A stretch of DNA of 60,092 bases. Source: Faucicola osloensis_C. GTDB lineage: Bacteria > Pseudomonadota > Gammaproteobacteria > Pseudomonadales > Moraxellaceae. Shown here piece by piece: positions 8,507 to 17,266 of the stretch. The translations under genes and the position numbers were made by a program. Below the pieces are notes generated by a model, which did not search any database, had not been told where the DNA came from, and was given only the letters and a program-made list of their open reading frames with translations. The DNA is taken from assembly GCA_019353055.1 (NCBI GenBank), contig JABAHL010000016.1:1-60092 (forward strand), in the 5' to 3' direction. Within the stretch, counting starts at the first letter, position 1; every line of letters begins with the position of its first letter.

Positions 8507-10600
8507 ATGTCACAATCTAGCCAACGTCCTGTCACAAACTCAAGCAAACCCCCAGCACCAACCATTCAAACCGCCAAACTGCACTGGCAACTAGATGATA
8601 ACGGCGTGACTGTCCCCCGCTCTAGCGAATTTGGTGATGTTTATTTTTCCAAAACAGACGGCTTGGCAGAATCTCGCCATGTTTTTATTGATGGCAACGA
8701 ATTAACCACTCGCCTCGCTAATTTGCGGAACTTTGAACGATTTGTCATCGGTGAAATTGGTTTTGGGACAGGGCTTAATATCTTGGCTATTTGGCAACTG
8801 TGGCAACAAATCAGGCCTGACAATCACAGCCATTTACATATCATTACCACCGAAAAATTTCCCTTAAGCAAAACTGACCTTGCGCAAGCGCTGAGCGTGT
8901 GGACAGAGCTTGTTGGGTTATCACAACAGCTCATTGCAAACTATCCACCGCCACTGGCTGGCTGCCATCGTTTGAACTGGTTTGATGAACGATTGACGAT
9001 TGATTTATGGCTTGGCGATGCGACGAGTAGTTTGTCGCAAGTGACCGGGCAAGGTAAAGTCGATGCGTGGCTGCTTGACGGGTTTGCGCCGAGTTGTAAC
9101 CAAGAGCTTTGGTCAGAGAGTTTATTGGCTCAAATTGCAAGATTGTCCAAACCTCACACGACTTTGGCGACATTTAGCGTGGCAAGCGCAGTCAAACAGG
9201 GGCTAAAACATCACGGTTTTACCTTAGCCAAACGTAAAGGCTTTGGCAAAAAGCGAGAAATGCTCACCGCAAGCTTTCAACCTAAGTCAACGTCCGCCAG
9301 TTTTTGCGAGGTTTATTTTCGCTATAACAAAAAAATTAAACCATTTTTTGTCACCCTACCCTTTACTGACACGTTTGAATCCCGACGTCGGCAGCGTCGA
9401 AAAGCCAATAAAGCTAAAGGCTTTGAACTACCCAATTTTTCCGCCATTACAAAACCGCTGTCTGTGGCGGTGATTGGGGCTGGGGTCGCGGGGTTAAGCA
9501 GTGCGTATGCCTTAGCCGCCCGTGGACACAAGGTCACCATTTTTGATAAGGCGCAACCATTGGCAGGCGCGTCGGGTAACATCCGCGGTTTTCTTGCACC
9601 TAAACTTACCAGCCTAAAACGCCTTGAAACCAATTTACATGCGATTGGTTATTTGGCAAGCTGTCGATTTTACCCTTATTTGACCGCACAAACCGGTATT
9701 AAAATCCTACAAACCACCGGCTGTGTGGATTTACTCTCACACAATCGCTTACAACTTGATGAAGTGCAAGATTTCCCACCCCAATTTGCCCGTTTATTGA
9801 CCGCTGAACAAGCCAAAGCAAAGGTCGGTTATGAGGTTGGGCAAGCGATATTTTTGCCCAATGCCGGGTTAATCACTACCGCAAACTTTGCCAATGCTGT
9901 TTTATGCCATCCCAATATCAGCTTTCAAACCGAGGAACTAGCCTATTTTCAGCAAGCCTATTTTCAGCAAGATTGCGACCAAGTGCTATTAACATTCACT
10001 GAGCGCCAACAGTTTTTTGACCATGTGATTTTGTGCATGGCTTTAGACACCTGCAATTTTTTACCCACCATCAAACGCTTTAATCACAGCCGTGGGCAAG
10101 TGACGTGGTTTGCTGTCGATGAGCATGATAAAGCACAGTTGCCAAAACTGCCGCTAAAGTATGGCAGTTATTACGCCAGTTTTAACGAAAACAGCCAATG
10201 CCATGTCATGCTTGGGGCAAGTTTTGTCAGGGATACCTTGGATACCACGCCAGCCATCGCTGACCATAAGATGAATGTGGCAGATTTGGCGGATGCGGTG
10301 CCCGATTTGGTCAATAACACCGATATATTTACCGTCGAAAAAAACATCCCCCATTGGCAGGGTCGCGCCAGTATCCGCAGCCAAACCGTGGACTATCTAC
10401 CCCTAGTTGGGCAGGTGTGGCAAGCGGGTTATGAAAGCAATAGCCGAGTCTGGAGCTTTTCGGCATTGGGGTCAAAAGGCTATGCTTATGCGCCGATTTG
10501 TAGTGAGCTGTTGGTGGGTTTACTGTGTGGGGAAATATTGCCGTTAGCTAACAAGATGGTCAACAGTTTAAGTCCCAATCGCAAGGTCATTCGACGCTAA
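8507..10600 (+). CDS. mnmC: Bifunctional tRNA mnm5s2U34 biosynthesis enzyme MnmC
   Basis: MnmC carries out the last two steps of mnm5s2U formation at the wobble base: an FAD oxidoreductase removes the carboxymethyl group of cmnm5s2U, and a SAM methyltransferase methylates nm5s2U. The 697-residue product has both parts. The MnmD-type methyltransferase spans about residues 20-250, with the SAM motif EIGFGTGLN near 84 and WLLDGFAPS near 188. The FAD domain begins at about 319 with VAVIGAGVAGLSSAYALAARG-type sequence and carries GNIRGFLAPKL near 360. Length fits the fused family. Residues near 479-488 contain a five-residue tandem repeat (AYFQQ twice) from a perfect 15-bp duplication. Its stop lies one base from the stop of the convergent glycan operon. 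Confidence 0.95.
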   Translation: MSQSSQRPVTNSSKPPAPTIQTAKLHWQLDDNGVTVPRSSEFGDVYFSKTDGLAESRHVFIDGNELTTRLANLRNFERFVIGEIGFGTGLNILAIWQLWQQIRPDNHSHLHIITTEKFPLSKTDLAQALSVWTELVGLSQQLIANYPPPLAGCHRLNWFDERLTIDLWLGDATSSLSQVTGQGKVDAWLLDGFAPSCNQELWSESLLAQIARLSKPHTTLATFSVASAVKQGLKHHGFTLAKRKGFGKKREMLTASFQPKSTSASFCEVYFRYNKKIKPFFVTLPFTDTFESRRRQRRKANKAKGFELPNFSAITKPLSVAVIGAGVAGLSSAYALAARGHKVTIFDKAQPLAGASGNIRGFLAPKLTSLKRLETNLHAIGYLASCRFYPYLTAQTGIKILQTTGCVDLLSHNRLQLDEVQDFPPQFARLLTAEQAKAKVGYEVGQAIFLPNAGLITTANFANAVLCHPNISFQTEELAYFQQAYFQQDCDQVLLTFTERQQFFDHVILCMALDTCNFLPTIKRFNHSRGQVTWFAVDEHDKAQLPKLPLKYGSYYASFNENSQCHVMLGASFVRDTLDTTPAIADHKMNVADLADAVPDLVNNTDIFTVEKNIPHWQGRASIRSQTVDYLPLVGQVWQAGYESNSRVWSFSALGSKGYAYAPICSELLVGLLCGEILPLANKMVNSLSPNRKVIRR
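9941..9970 (+). repeat. 15-bp perfect tandem duplication inside mnmC
   Basis: GCCTATTTTCAGCAA occurs twice in a row (9941-9955, 9956-9970) and encodes AYFQQ-AYFQQ in the oxidoreductase domain. It is in frame, so the reading frame is kept. It looks like a recent slippage duplication in a surface loop. Confidence 0.9.
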
Positions 10601-10601
10601 G

Positions 10602-11411
10602 TTATTTTCTTAAAAATTTTTGATAAACCAAACTGCGTAAACTATTTGGCAATAATCGCACAGGCAAACGAATGGCGAGGTTTTTAAGCAGTTGCGCCAT
10701 AGGCAAAAACCCTTGTTGATAAAAGCTTTGCTGAATTGCCCACTCGTATCGGGCATACGCCAAGCCCCCGCGCCGTTCATACATCGCATCCCCTGCCCGT
10801 GCATACACTAGCACCTCTGGCAAATTGGCAAACTGATAGCCAGCGACCAATAATCGCACCCACAAATCATAATCTTCAAACAGCGGCGCATGGCGATAGC
10901 TACCGACCGCTTGTACCGCTGATTTTTTGAAGGCAACGGTCATATGGTTGATGGGATTGCGCGACTTGGCTGAGGCAAAAATTGCCTCGTGTGAGGTTGG
11001 TACCGTGCGAGATTTTTTCCCCTGTGATAGCTGCTTTTCAAATTCAATGATTTGCCCGCCCAACACGTCAATTTTGGGATGATTTTGGATAAAGTTGATT
11101 TGCTGCTCAAAGCGGTTAGGCACACAGATATCATCCGTATCCATACGAATGACCCAGTCATGTTGACAAGCGTTTAGACCTGCATTCAAAGCTTGCCCAA
11201 GTCCCACGTTGTTTATTAAAGCGATAATCGTTAACGGCAGTTGTGGCTTAAACTCTTGTACCACTTTTTGTAATGCCAAATTGATTGGACCATCAAAAAC
11301 CAATACAATCTCATCGGCTTGGCGTGTTTGGTTAACCAAGCTGGCTAGACATTCGGCTAGAAATTCAGGGTTTTCTTTGTCATACAGCGACATCAATACA
11401 GAAAATTTCAT
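10602..11411 (-). CDS. Family 2 glycosyltransferase
   Basis: A 269-residue GT-A fold enzyme of family GT2, probably cytoplasmic and membrane-associated, that adds one sugar to a lipid-linked glycan. The N-terminal nucleotide-binding region (FSVLMSLYDKENPEFLAECLASL) and the metal-binding acidic motif MDTDD (near residue 92) are clear, followed by NRFEQQ as in AmsE/WcaA-like enzymes. An FEDYDLWVRLL segment near 180-190 matches the catalytic ED region. Sugar specificity cannot be read. It is the last gene of the leftward glycan operon; its start overlaps the GT14-like gene stop by 4 bases (ATGA). Confidence 0.88.
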   Translation of the reverse strand: MKFSVLMSLYDKENPEFLAECLASLVNQTRQADEIVLVFDGPINLALQKVVQEFKPQLPLTIIALINNVGLGQALNAGLNACQHDWVIRMDTDDICVPNRFEQQINFIQNHPKIDVLGGQIIEFEKQLSQGKKSRTVPTSHEAIFASAKSRNPINHMTVAFKKSAVQAVGSYRHAPLFEDYDLWVRLLVAGYQFANLPEVLVYARAGDAMYERRGGLAYARYEWAIQQSFYQQGFLPMAQLLKNLAIRLPVRLLPNSLRSLVYQKFLRK

Positions 11412-12232
11412 GTTAATTCACCCAGCCAAGTCAATGCTACATCCTTTTTTACTTTACGCGCAAACCAATAGCCGTCAAATTTCGCCCGCTCCAGCTTTAA
11501 TAAATCCAAATAAATCGGACTATTGCCATTATTTACATTTTTGTCAAAAATAATTTGTCGGCGGTTATCATTACTTAGGCGAATTTGATTGGTTAATTTT
11601 TCAGTAATTAGCGTTTGAAAAAAGTGTTCATCGGGCACCAGTTTGTGACGGAAAAAATCACTGTATTCATCGGTAAAAGGCACAATTTTTTCCCAGTCTG
11701 CACGCGTCACTGAAAACCACTGTGAGCCAAAATAAATGGGCGAGTGATAGGGTTTTACTTTTGCCACACCTTGTTGCAGTTTGGTGATGATTTTACCCGT
11801 CAATTGCCGTTGCCAGTCACTATCGGCATGGGGACTGTCCATGATAAAACGATACGCATACTCTGGCGCCATCTCGCAGGTCATCATCACCTGAAAATCA
11901 AATCGCTGTTGCCACTGTTTTTCTATCACTTCAAATGGTTGTAACACCACATCTTCACCGCTTACCAGATGAAAATAAGCATTGTCCTCATTGGCAAACG
12001 CTGTTTCAAATAATTTTAATGTTGCTTCAATTTGGCTAAACCCGCCCCAACGTACCGTTATTCTATCTTTGAGCAAAAATACATTGGCTAGCTGTGCAGT
12101 CTCAGCGTCAGGAAAATAATCGGATTTAGCATCCATATGCACATAAAAATTGACGTTGGGCTGAATTTTCGCCAGCTTAATAAAATAACTGATATCTTGG
12201 TGAGCTTGGATAAGTAAGGCGTGTTTTTTCAT
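11408..12232 (-). CDS. GT14-like (core-2/I-branching type) glycosyltransferase
   Basis: A 274-residue protein resembling the Branch domain of family GT14 (PF02485), which includes beta-1,6-N-acetylglucosaminyltransferases and xylosyltransferases. Supporting features are the N-terminal HALLIQAHQDISYF segment, NFYVHMDAKSDYF near 31-43, the RWGGFSQIEATL motif near 68-79, YFHLVSGEDVVLQP near 93-106, and FGSQWFSVTR near 175-184 followed by PDEHFFQTL near 207. Acceptor and donor are unknown. The ATG at 12232 has AAAGGG 8 bases upstream; a longer in-frame reading to 12253 overlaps the previous gene. Operon member between the GT52-like and GT2 genes. Confidence 0.82.
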   Translation of the reverse strand: MKKHALLIQAHQDISYFIKLAKIQPNVNFYVHMDAKSDYFPDAETAQLANVFLLKDRITVRWGGFSQIEATLKLFETAFANEDNAYFHLVSGEDVVLQPFEVIEKQWQQRFDFQVMMTCEMAPEYAYRFIMDSPHADSDWQRQLTGKIITKLQQGVAKVKPYHSPIYFGSQWFSVTRADWEKIVPFTDEYSDFFRHKLVPDEHFFQTLITEKLTNQIRLSNDNRRQIIFDKNVNNGNSPIYLDLLKLERAKFDGYWFARKVKKDVALTWLGELT

Positions 12233-12236
12233 ATGA

Positions 12237-13238
12237 TTACCCTTTGAACCCATCTAGATTATCTGCGTCATCTAAATTAATCAGAGTAAAACCACGACTG
12301 GCAAGAAATTCATACGCATCAGGGAATTTATCCCACAGCGCTTGGGTATACACCATAAATACTTGGGTGCGGGGAAATTCTTTGAGCGAAAACACGGCAG
12401 TGCTGATAAAGGTATAAATTTCAAAGCGTTGCTGGGGGTTTTGTTGCAATGCCTCGCTTAGATAATCTTCAATGATTTTATCGCTATCAATCACCGGCAA
12501 AAGATGGCTAAAATCCAAGTTTTCTCGCGGGTGTGGACAAAATGCGTCAAGGTGAAATGCCTTGACCATTGTTTCTACAATATCATTATAAGCTTTGTCA
12601 CCGATAAAATTGTCGAGGGCTTGCCCCAATAACAGCCGTTTTACCGGCAAATTCTCATCTGGCGGATTATCTACTTTATCAAACAAATAAACAGGCTCGG
12701 TAGCGTCTATGATATTTTTTTCCTGGGGAAAAATGGTGAAATGTTTTTTGGAGATAGCCAAAATACTGGGAATACTGGGATAAGTAATGCCCACGGCGTG
12801 TTTAAACAATCGTAATGGCAACGATTTTGGTAACGGTTGAAAATAGCTAGAATTGGGGAAAATATTAGCGGTGCCGTCATCAAAGGTATACAGCTGTTGG
12901 AATGTTACTTTAGAAATAACAAATTGCAAAAACAACACGTCAATACTGGCAAGATAGACGTTTTTGATAGGTTTTTGCCAAATATCAAGCGTGTTAAGTG
13001 TGGTTTTGATTTGGTTTAAGGTGGCAAAACGTTCGCCCCAGGTTTTATTGTTCAGTTCGATAAAGGCGGATTTTTCGCAGACTTGCTCAAGTTGGTCAAA
13101 ATAATAGCGGTGTTTGGGCTCGCTTTTTGAATGGACGCCATACGGCAAATAAAGCCCAATAAAGGGGGTACTGTGTTGCTTAATAATTTGCTTGGCAATC
13201 AACACTTGCAAGGGGGTGATACAAATAATGAGATTCAT
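12237..13238 (-). CDS. GT52-like glycosyltransferase, candidate pseudaminyltransferase
   Basis: A 333-residue protein that looks like family GT52 (PF07922; Lst/LsgB-type sialyltransferases of lipooligosaccharide). It opens with NLIICITPLQVLIAKQII, typical of the family, has TFDDGTANIFPNSSYF near 118-133, and the CMP-donor site motif PHPREN near 238 with an STAVFSLKEFP segment near 283-293 in the position of the family's conserved Ser/Thr motif. Known relatives use CMP-N-acetylneuraminate. Because the operon makes CMP-pseudaminic acid and has no neuraminate genes, I infer it transfers pseudaminic acid. It overlaps wzx by 4 bases (ATGA). Confidence 0.78.
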   Translation of the reverse strand: MNLIICITPLQVLIAKQIIKQHSTPFIGLYLPYGVHSKSEPKHRYYFDQLEQVCEKSAFIELNNKTWGERFATLNQIKTTLNTLDIWQKPIKNVYLASIDVLFLQFVISKVTFQQLYTFDDGTANIFPNSSYFQPLPKSLPLRLFKHAVGITYPSIPSILAISKKHFTIFPQEKNIIDATEPVYLFDKVDNPPDENLPVKRLLLGQALDNFIGDKAYNDIVETMVKAFHLDAFCPHPRENLDFSHLLPVIDSDKIIEDYLSEALQQNPQQRFEIYTFISTAVFSLKEFPRTQVFMVYTQALWDKFPDAYEFLASRGFTLINLDDADNLDGFKG

Positions 13239-14491
13239 GGCGTTTTTTTGACCTTTTCCACCTGCAGCGTATAATAATATAACAACGGCAAAATCACCAC
13301 GCCACTAATAATAGTCGCATACGGCACCACTGCCAGTGATACGCCACTTAACACCCACAAGGCAACCAAATACACCACCGTTGAGATGACGGAACACAGC
13401 GAAATTTGCGCGCTTTTGGCATGATAAAACAAAAAATTCACCAACAATAAATACGGAATTATCAGCGAAAACGCCAGTACAAACATCACCACATAATACT
13501 GGCTTTGGGCAAAATCTGACCCCAATAGCCACGCCATCAATGACGATGGCATCGCCCAAGCCATGGCAGTCAACATAACAGGCACCATCAAACTTAGCCA
13601 AAACAGTCGATGCACTTGCCTCACTGTCATGCGCTGCGATTTTAGCCGTTCATATAAGTGAGGTACCAGCGCAGAATTGACCGCCATAATCACAATGGTC
13701 AAGCTACTGGCGACTTGCACCCCTGCCGAGTATACACCTAGCTCATGACTGCTAAACCGCTCGTGAATCAGCACTCGGTCAAGTTGCCCTTTGATGGTAT
13801 AGCTTAACCCATGTAACAGCAGCGGCAAGCCTAGGGTTAAAATATAGCCAAGTCCCAGTTTAAGCCGTTTTGGGGTAAAGCGAAATTTGATAGCAAATTG
13901 GTATTTTGCCCACGCCAACGCCGCCACAAAAGTAACCCCATGCGCCAAGATAATCGCAATAAGACGCTGGGCAACTTTATCCGTGGTATCGCCAGCAAAA
14001 AACTGAAAAATCAGCACCGTCCATAGCAAATTGCCCAAGGCTAAGCCCAGTTGGATGGTCAGATAGCTAAACGGACGTTTTTGGCATTGCCGCAGTGCCA
14101 GTTGGTTTTGAATCAAGGTTTGCAAAAAGGCAGTAAAAAAGCAGTAAAAAAGCAATTCGCTATGTAACAGCCAACTAATCGCTGTGCCAATCAGCAGCAC
14201 GCCCACGCTATATAGCCCGCCCGCCAATAAAATATTGCCTAGCCCATGCCTACCATACACATAAAAATAACGGGTCAAAGCGCCATTTTGCGACAGACTC
14301 ATGGCAATTACAATAAACGCCGTGAGCGATAAATAATAGGACAAATCACCAAAGCCCGTTGTGCCTAATACCCTTGTCAAATAGGGCAATAGCAAAAACG
14401 GCACAGCTTTGGCGGTCATCTCGCCCACCACATAAATCAGGCTGTCTTTGAGCAAAGCAGATTGTGTTAAACGTTTGATTTTATTTAACAT
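13235..14491 (-). CDS. wzx: Wzx-type lipid-linked oligosaccharide flippase
   Basis: A 418-residue polytopic membrane protein with about 12 hydrophobic segments, of the polysaccharide biosynthesis/MATE-like MOP superfamily (PF01943). It would flip undecaprenyl-pyrophosphate-linked glycan to the periplasm. Family features include the N-terminal KDSLIYVVGEMTAKAVPFLL and LPYLTRVLGTTGFGDLS segments (about residues 15-50). The start ATG overlaps the pseI stop by one base (TAATG). An 11-bp tandem repeat in the middle of the gene contains two T6 runs on the coding strand, so slippage there would break the frame; the present copy is open. Confidence 0.9.
   Translation of the reverse strand: MLNKIKRLTQSALLKDSLIYVVGEMTAKAVPFLLLPYLTRVLGTTGFGDLSYYLSLTAFIVIAMSLSQNGALTRYFYVYGRHGLGNILLAGGLYSVGVLLIGTAISWLLHSELLFYCFFTAFLQTLIQNQLALRQCQKRPFSYLTIQLGLALGNLLWTVLIFQFFAGDTTDKVAQRLIAIILAHGVTFVAALAWAKYQFAIKFRFTPKRLKLGLGYILTLGLPLLLHGLSYTIKGQLDRVLIHERFSSHELGVYSAGVQVASSLTIVIMAVNSALVPHLYERLKSQRMTVRQVHRLFWLSLMVPVMLTAMAWAMPSSLMAWLLGSDFAQSQYYVVMFVLAFSLIIPYLLLVNFLFYHAKSAQISLCSVISTVVYLVALWVLSGVSLAVVPYATIISGVVILPLLYYYTLQVEKVKKTP
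14130..14154 (-). repeat. 11-bp tandem repeat inside wzx
   Basis: GCAGTAAAAAA occurs twice in a row (14130-14140 and 14141-14151) and is followed by GCA. On the coding strand the unit is TTTTTTACTGC. Eleven is not a multiple of three, so gaining or losing a unit would shift the frame of the flippase. Confidence 0.85.
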
Positions 14492-15555
14492 TACCTTTCA
14501 AGGACATCCCATGAGGTGGCGGTATTGGCTTGGATATCCGTTAGCACTTTTTTACCCATTAATTCATCATAAAACTTCGGGGCAAGCCCAAAGCCAGGGC
14601 GAACGCTACGGATGCAGCTTTCATCAATCACATCCCCTGCCGTCATGTCTTTGACAAAATACAGTGAACGGCGAAATTGCACATTGCCGATTTCGCTTGA
14701 TTTACGACCGTAATCGACTTGTCCCAACGCTTGCCAAGCGGTTTTACTGTCACGGCAGAGCGCAGCAAGTTCGTCTTTTTCCAGTGAAAAACTGTCATCC
14801 GCCCCGCCGCCATTGCGGTCTAGGGTGACGTGTTTTTCAATAATACACGCCCCCAATGCCACGCTTGTCACGGCGGTGGTGTTGTCAAGCGTATGGTCGG
14901 ATAAGCCAATCGGCACGCCAAAACGGCGCTGCATATCGACAATGGTACGCAGGTTATAGTCCTCTGCGGGGGCTGGATAACCACTCACGCAGTGCAATAA
15001 CGCAAGCTGTTTGCAGCCGCCATCACGAGCGGCGGCAACCGCCTCAGCAATTTCGGCTTGGTCCGCCATCCCTGTGGAGATAATCATCGGTTTGCCGGTA
15101 CTTGCCACATATTTGATAAGCGGTAAGTCAATGGCTTCAAACGAGGCGATTTTATACGCTGGTGCGTTCAAATCTTCGAGCAAATCCACCGCAGTAAAGT
15201 CAAACGGTGAGCTAAACATGGTGATACCAACTTTATGAGCGTGGTCAAACAATGGTTTATGCCAGTCCCACGGCGTGTAAGCTTCTTGGTACAAGTCATA
15301 TAAGGTACGCCCGTCCCACAGTCCCCCATGAATTTGGAAGTCAGCGGCGCTGCTGTTGAGGGTGATGGTATCTGCGGTGTAAGTTTGCATTTTGACCGCA
15401 TCAGCACCGCACGCCTTTGCCATGTCAATGATACGGTAAGCGTTATTGATGTCGCCGTTGTGGTTGGCGGACATTTCAGCAATGATATATGGCGCATGGT
15501 CAATGCCGATTGGGCGATTGTTAATGCTGAAATTTTGATTCATATTTTGATTCAT
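14491..15555 (-). CDS. pseI: Pseudaminic acid synthase PseI
   Basis: PseI (NeuB family) condenses phosphoenolpyruvate with 2,4-diacetamido-2,4,6-trideoxy-L-altrose to give pseudaminic acid. The ~354-residue protein has the NeuB barrel (about residues 25-275) with AEMSANHNGD near 26-35, DAVKMQTYTADT near 51-62, MFSSPFDFTAVDLL near 113-126, and a metal/catalytic EKHVTLDR near 233-240, then a C-terminal SAF antifreeze-like domain (about 290-350). The segment YTPWDWHKPLFDHA is typical of PseI rather than NeuB or LegI. Start: ATG 15555, preceded by GGGG; GTG 15561 is possible, and a second ATG at 15543 comes from a 12-bp duplication of the start region. Confidence 0.93.
   Translation of the reverse strand: MNQNMNQNFSINNRPIGIDHAPYIIAEMSANHNGDINNAYRIIDMAKACGADAVKMQTYTADTITLNSSAADFQIHGGLWDGRTLYDLYQEAYTPWDWHKPLFDHAHKVGITMFSSPFDFTAVDLLEDLNAPAYKIASFEAIDLPLIKYVASTGKPMIISTGMADQAEIAEAVAAARDGGCKQLALLHCVSGYPAPAEDYNLRTIVDMQRRFGVPIGLSDHTLDNTTAVTSVALGACIIEKHVTLDRNGGGADDSFSLEKDELAALCRDSKTAWQALGQVDYGRKSSEIGNVQFRRSLYFVKDMTAGDVIDESCIRSVRPGFGLAPKFYDELMGKKVLTDIQANTATSWDVLER
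15532..15555 (-). repeat. 12-bp duplication of the pseI start codon region
   Basis: On the coding strand ATGAATCAAAAT occurs twice in a row, giving two in-frame ATG codons (15555 and 15543) and the N-terminus MNQNMNQN. Perfect tandem copy. Confidence 0.9.
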
Positions 15556-15598
15556 AGACACCCCGTTTTTTTCATATATACCCCACTCAGACCCACCC

Positions 15599-17266
15599 CT
15601 AAAATAAAAAATCTTGCGATTTTAATTCAAACTCAACCACATCATACACTTTGTCACCCACACCAAAATGCTGTTTTAACACACCTGTTTCGCTAAATCC
15701 CAATTTACGATGTAACGCCAATGACGCGGTATTATATGCCAGCACTTGCGCGGTGATTTTGCCAATGTCGGTGGTGTTGAAAATCCGTGCAATCGCCAAA
15801 ACCCCCAACGCAAAGCCAAGCCCCTGCCCTTTTGGGCTATTAGGGGATAAATAAAACCCCCAACTGGCAGTTTTTTCATTCGGGCTTGACGCATTAGGGT
15901 TTGGCGTATGGGGGTTTGCCAGCTGCAGCGTCTGGTATTTATCCACCGTTATTTGGGTAACATTGACCAACCCCATCGGCTCACCAGCGACTTCAAAAAT
16001 CAACAAATGCACATTGGCCCGATCAAGCTGTTTGCGATACCATTTCTCGTGGTCAGCGAGGGCAATTTCATCTTGCCCAAACATCCACCTGCGTACGTCG
16101 ATGTGATTACGCCATTGCCAAATCATCTGGGTATCGGCTTGGGTCGCTTGTCGCACTTGACAGTGTTGAAATTTTTGCGCAAATTCAATCCAGTGTGCAA
16201 CGCGTTTTGCCCCCTGCCCATCGACCAACTTGGCAGATTGGCGGCTGAATCTTTTATAATTGTCGACCAGTTCGCTCAACAAGCGGGGCAGTTGCTCATC
16301 CAATGTAGCAATGTCAGTCACCACTTTTACCAGGTTTTTATCTGCCAACGCTTCGGCAATCACCTGCTGGTTATCGGCAAGCACCATCAGCACCATCGGT
16401 AAGCCCAAACAGCAGCGCTCCCAGGTGGTGCTGCCTGCCGCCCCAATTGCAAGGTCAGCATTTGCCATCAACTCCGCCATATTAGTCACATTAACAAGAA
16501 CCGCACACGCAAAACTTGCGCGCTTGGCAAACCTTTGCACACTTTCGATATGCGGTGCGGTTTTGCCCATGACGACAGTCACGTTAAATGCTTGCGTAGA
16601 TTGTTGGACAAAGGTATTGAGACTTTGCAAAATCTTGAGCGTGACATTATCGTTATCGACACCGCCAAGATTGACCAATATATTGTTGGGCGGCTGTACG
16701 CTTTTACGTCTGCTTAGGCTCATCGCTCGCCAGTTGGCAAACTCATCCCGTAATAGTGTATAACGTGTGCCTAGTAGTCGCTGGCAATCACTTGGCACAA
16801 GGGGTTGATAATCTTCGTTTTTTCGCCCAAAATTTTGGTCAAGCAAAATCTCACAGTCGTGTGTGCGGTCGGCTAAATCGTCAATGGCTAAAATTTTAAG
16901 GTTTGGCAAGAGTCGTTTGGCTTGCTGCTCCCAGTTTTCGCCAATCGCATAATGGTCGATAATGAGCCAATCTGGCTTTAACGCTTGCAAGATGGGTTTA
17001 CATTCGGCAAAATCATCGCTTTCACTGGCGCCGAGCCACTCGCTATGGGCATGCTGTTTGATAAAATCTGCAGTGTTACTTTTGGCTAACAGCTGCACAG
17101 CAAGACCTTTTTGCCCAATCAAATCCGCCAAATGACCGTCATGCGCCCGACAAATAAACGTGATGTCATGCCCTTGCTGTTTTAACCGGTCAGCCAAGGT
17201 CAAGCAACGCATGATATGACCGCTACCCATCGTTAAACTTGCGTCTGCTCGGACCACGATCTTCAT
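15599..17266 (-). CDS. Fused PseG-PseH: UDP-sugar hydrolase plus N-acetyltransferase
   Basis: One 555-residue polypeptide joins two enzymes of the pseudaminic acid pathway. Residues about 1-350 match PseG, the GT-B-like hydrolase that removes UDP from UDP-2,4-diacetamido-trideoxy-L-altrose: the start reads VVRADASLTMGSGHIMRC with the catalytic His at 17, LDQNFGRK near 140, and a C-terminal GAAGSTTWERCCLGLP segment near 276-291. Residues about 370-550 form a GNAT acetyltransferase like PseH, which acetylates the 4-amino group just before the PseG step (IWQWRNHIDVRRWMF near 384, PKGQGLGFALGVLA near 479, ALHRKLGFSETG near 522). An acidic/Asn-Pro-rich loop interrupts the GNAT part. PseH and PseG are often separate genes. 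It overlaps pseF by 4 bases. Confidence 0.9.
   Translation of the reverse strand: MKIVVRADASLTMGSGHIMRCLTLADRLKQQGHDITFICRAHDGHLADLIGQKGLAVQLLAKSNTADFIKQHAHSEWLGASESDDFAECKPILQALKPDWLIIDHYAIGENWEQQAKRLLPNLKILAIDDLADRTHDCEILLDQNFGRKNEDYQPLVPSDCQRLLGTRYTLLRDEFANWRAMSLSRRKSVQPPNNILVNLGGVDNDNVTLKILQSLNTFVQQSTQAFNVTVVMGKTAPHIESVQRFAKRASFACAVLVNVTNMAELMANADLAIGAAGSTTWERCCLGLPMVLMVLADNQQVIAEALADKNLVKVVTDIATLDEQLPRLLSELVDNYKRFSRQSAKLVDGQGAKRVAHWIEFAQKFQHCQVRQATQADTQMIWQWRNHIDVRRWMFGQDEIALADHEKWYRKQLDRANVHLLIFEVAGEPMGLVNVTQITVDKYQTLQLANPHTPNPNASSPNEKTASWGFYLSPNSPKGQGLGFALGVLAIARIFNTTDIGKITAQVLAYNTASLALHRKLGFSETGVLKQHFGVGDKVYDVVEFELKSQDFLF

Noticed and set aside
15908..16763. Overlapping open frames on the + strand across pseG
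   Set aside because: They are antisense shadows of the PseG domain, which has clear motifs and codon use.
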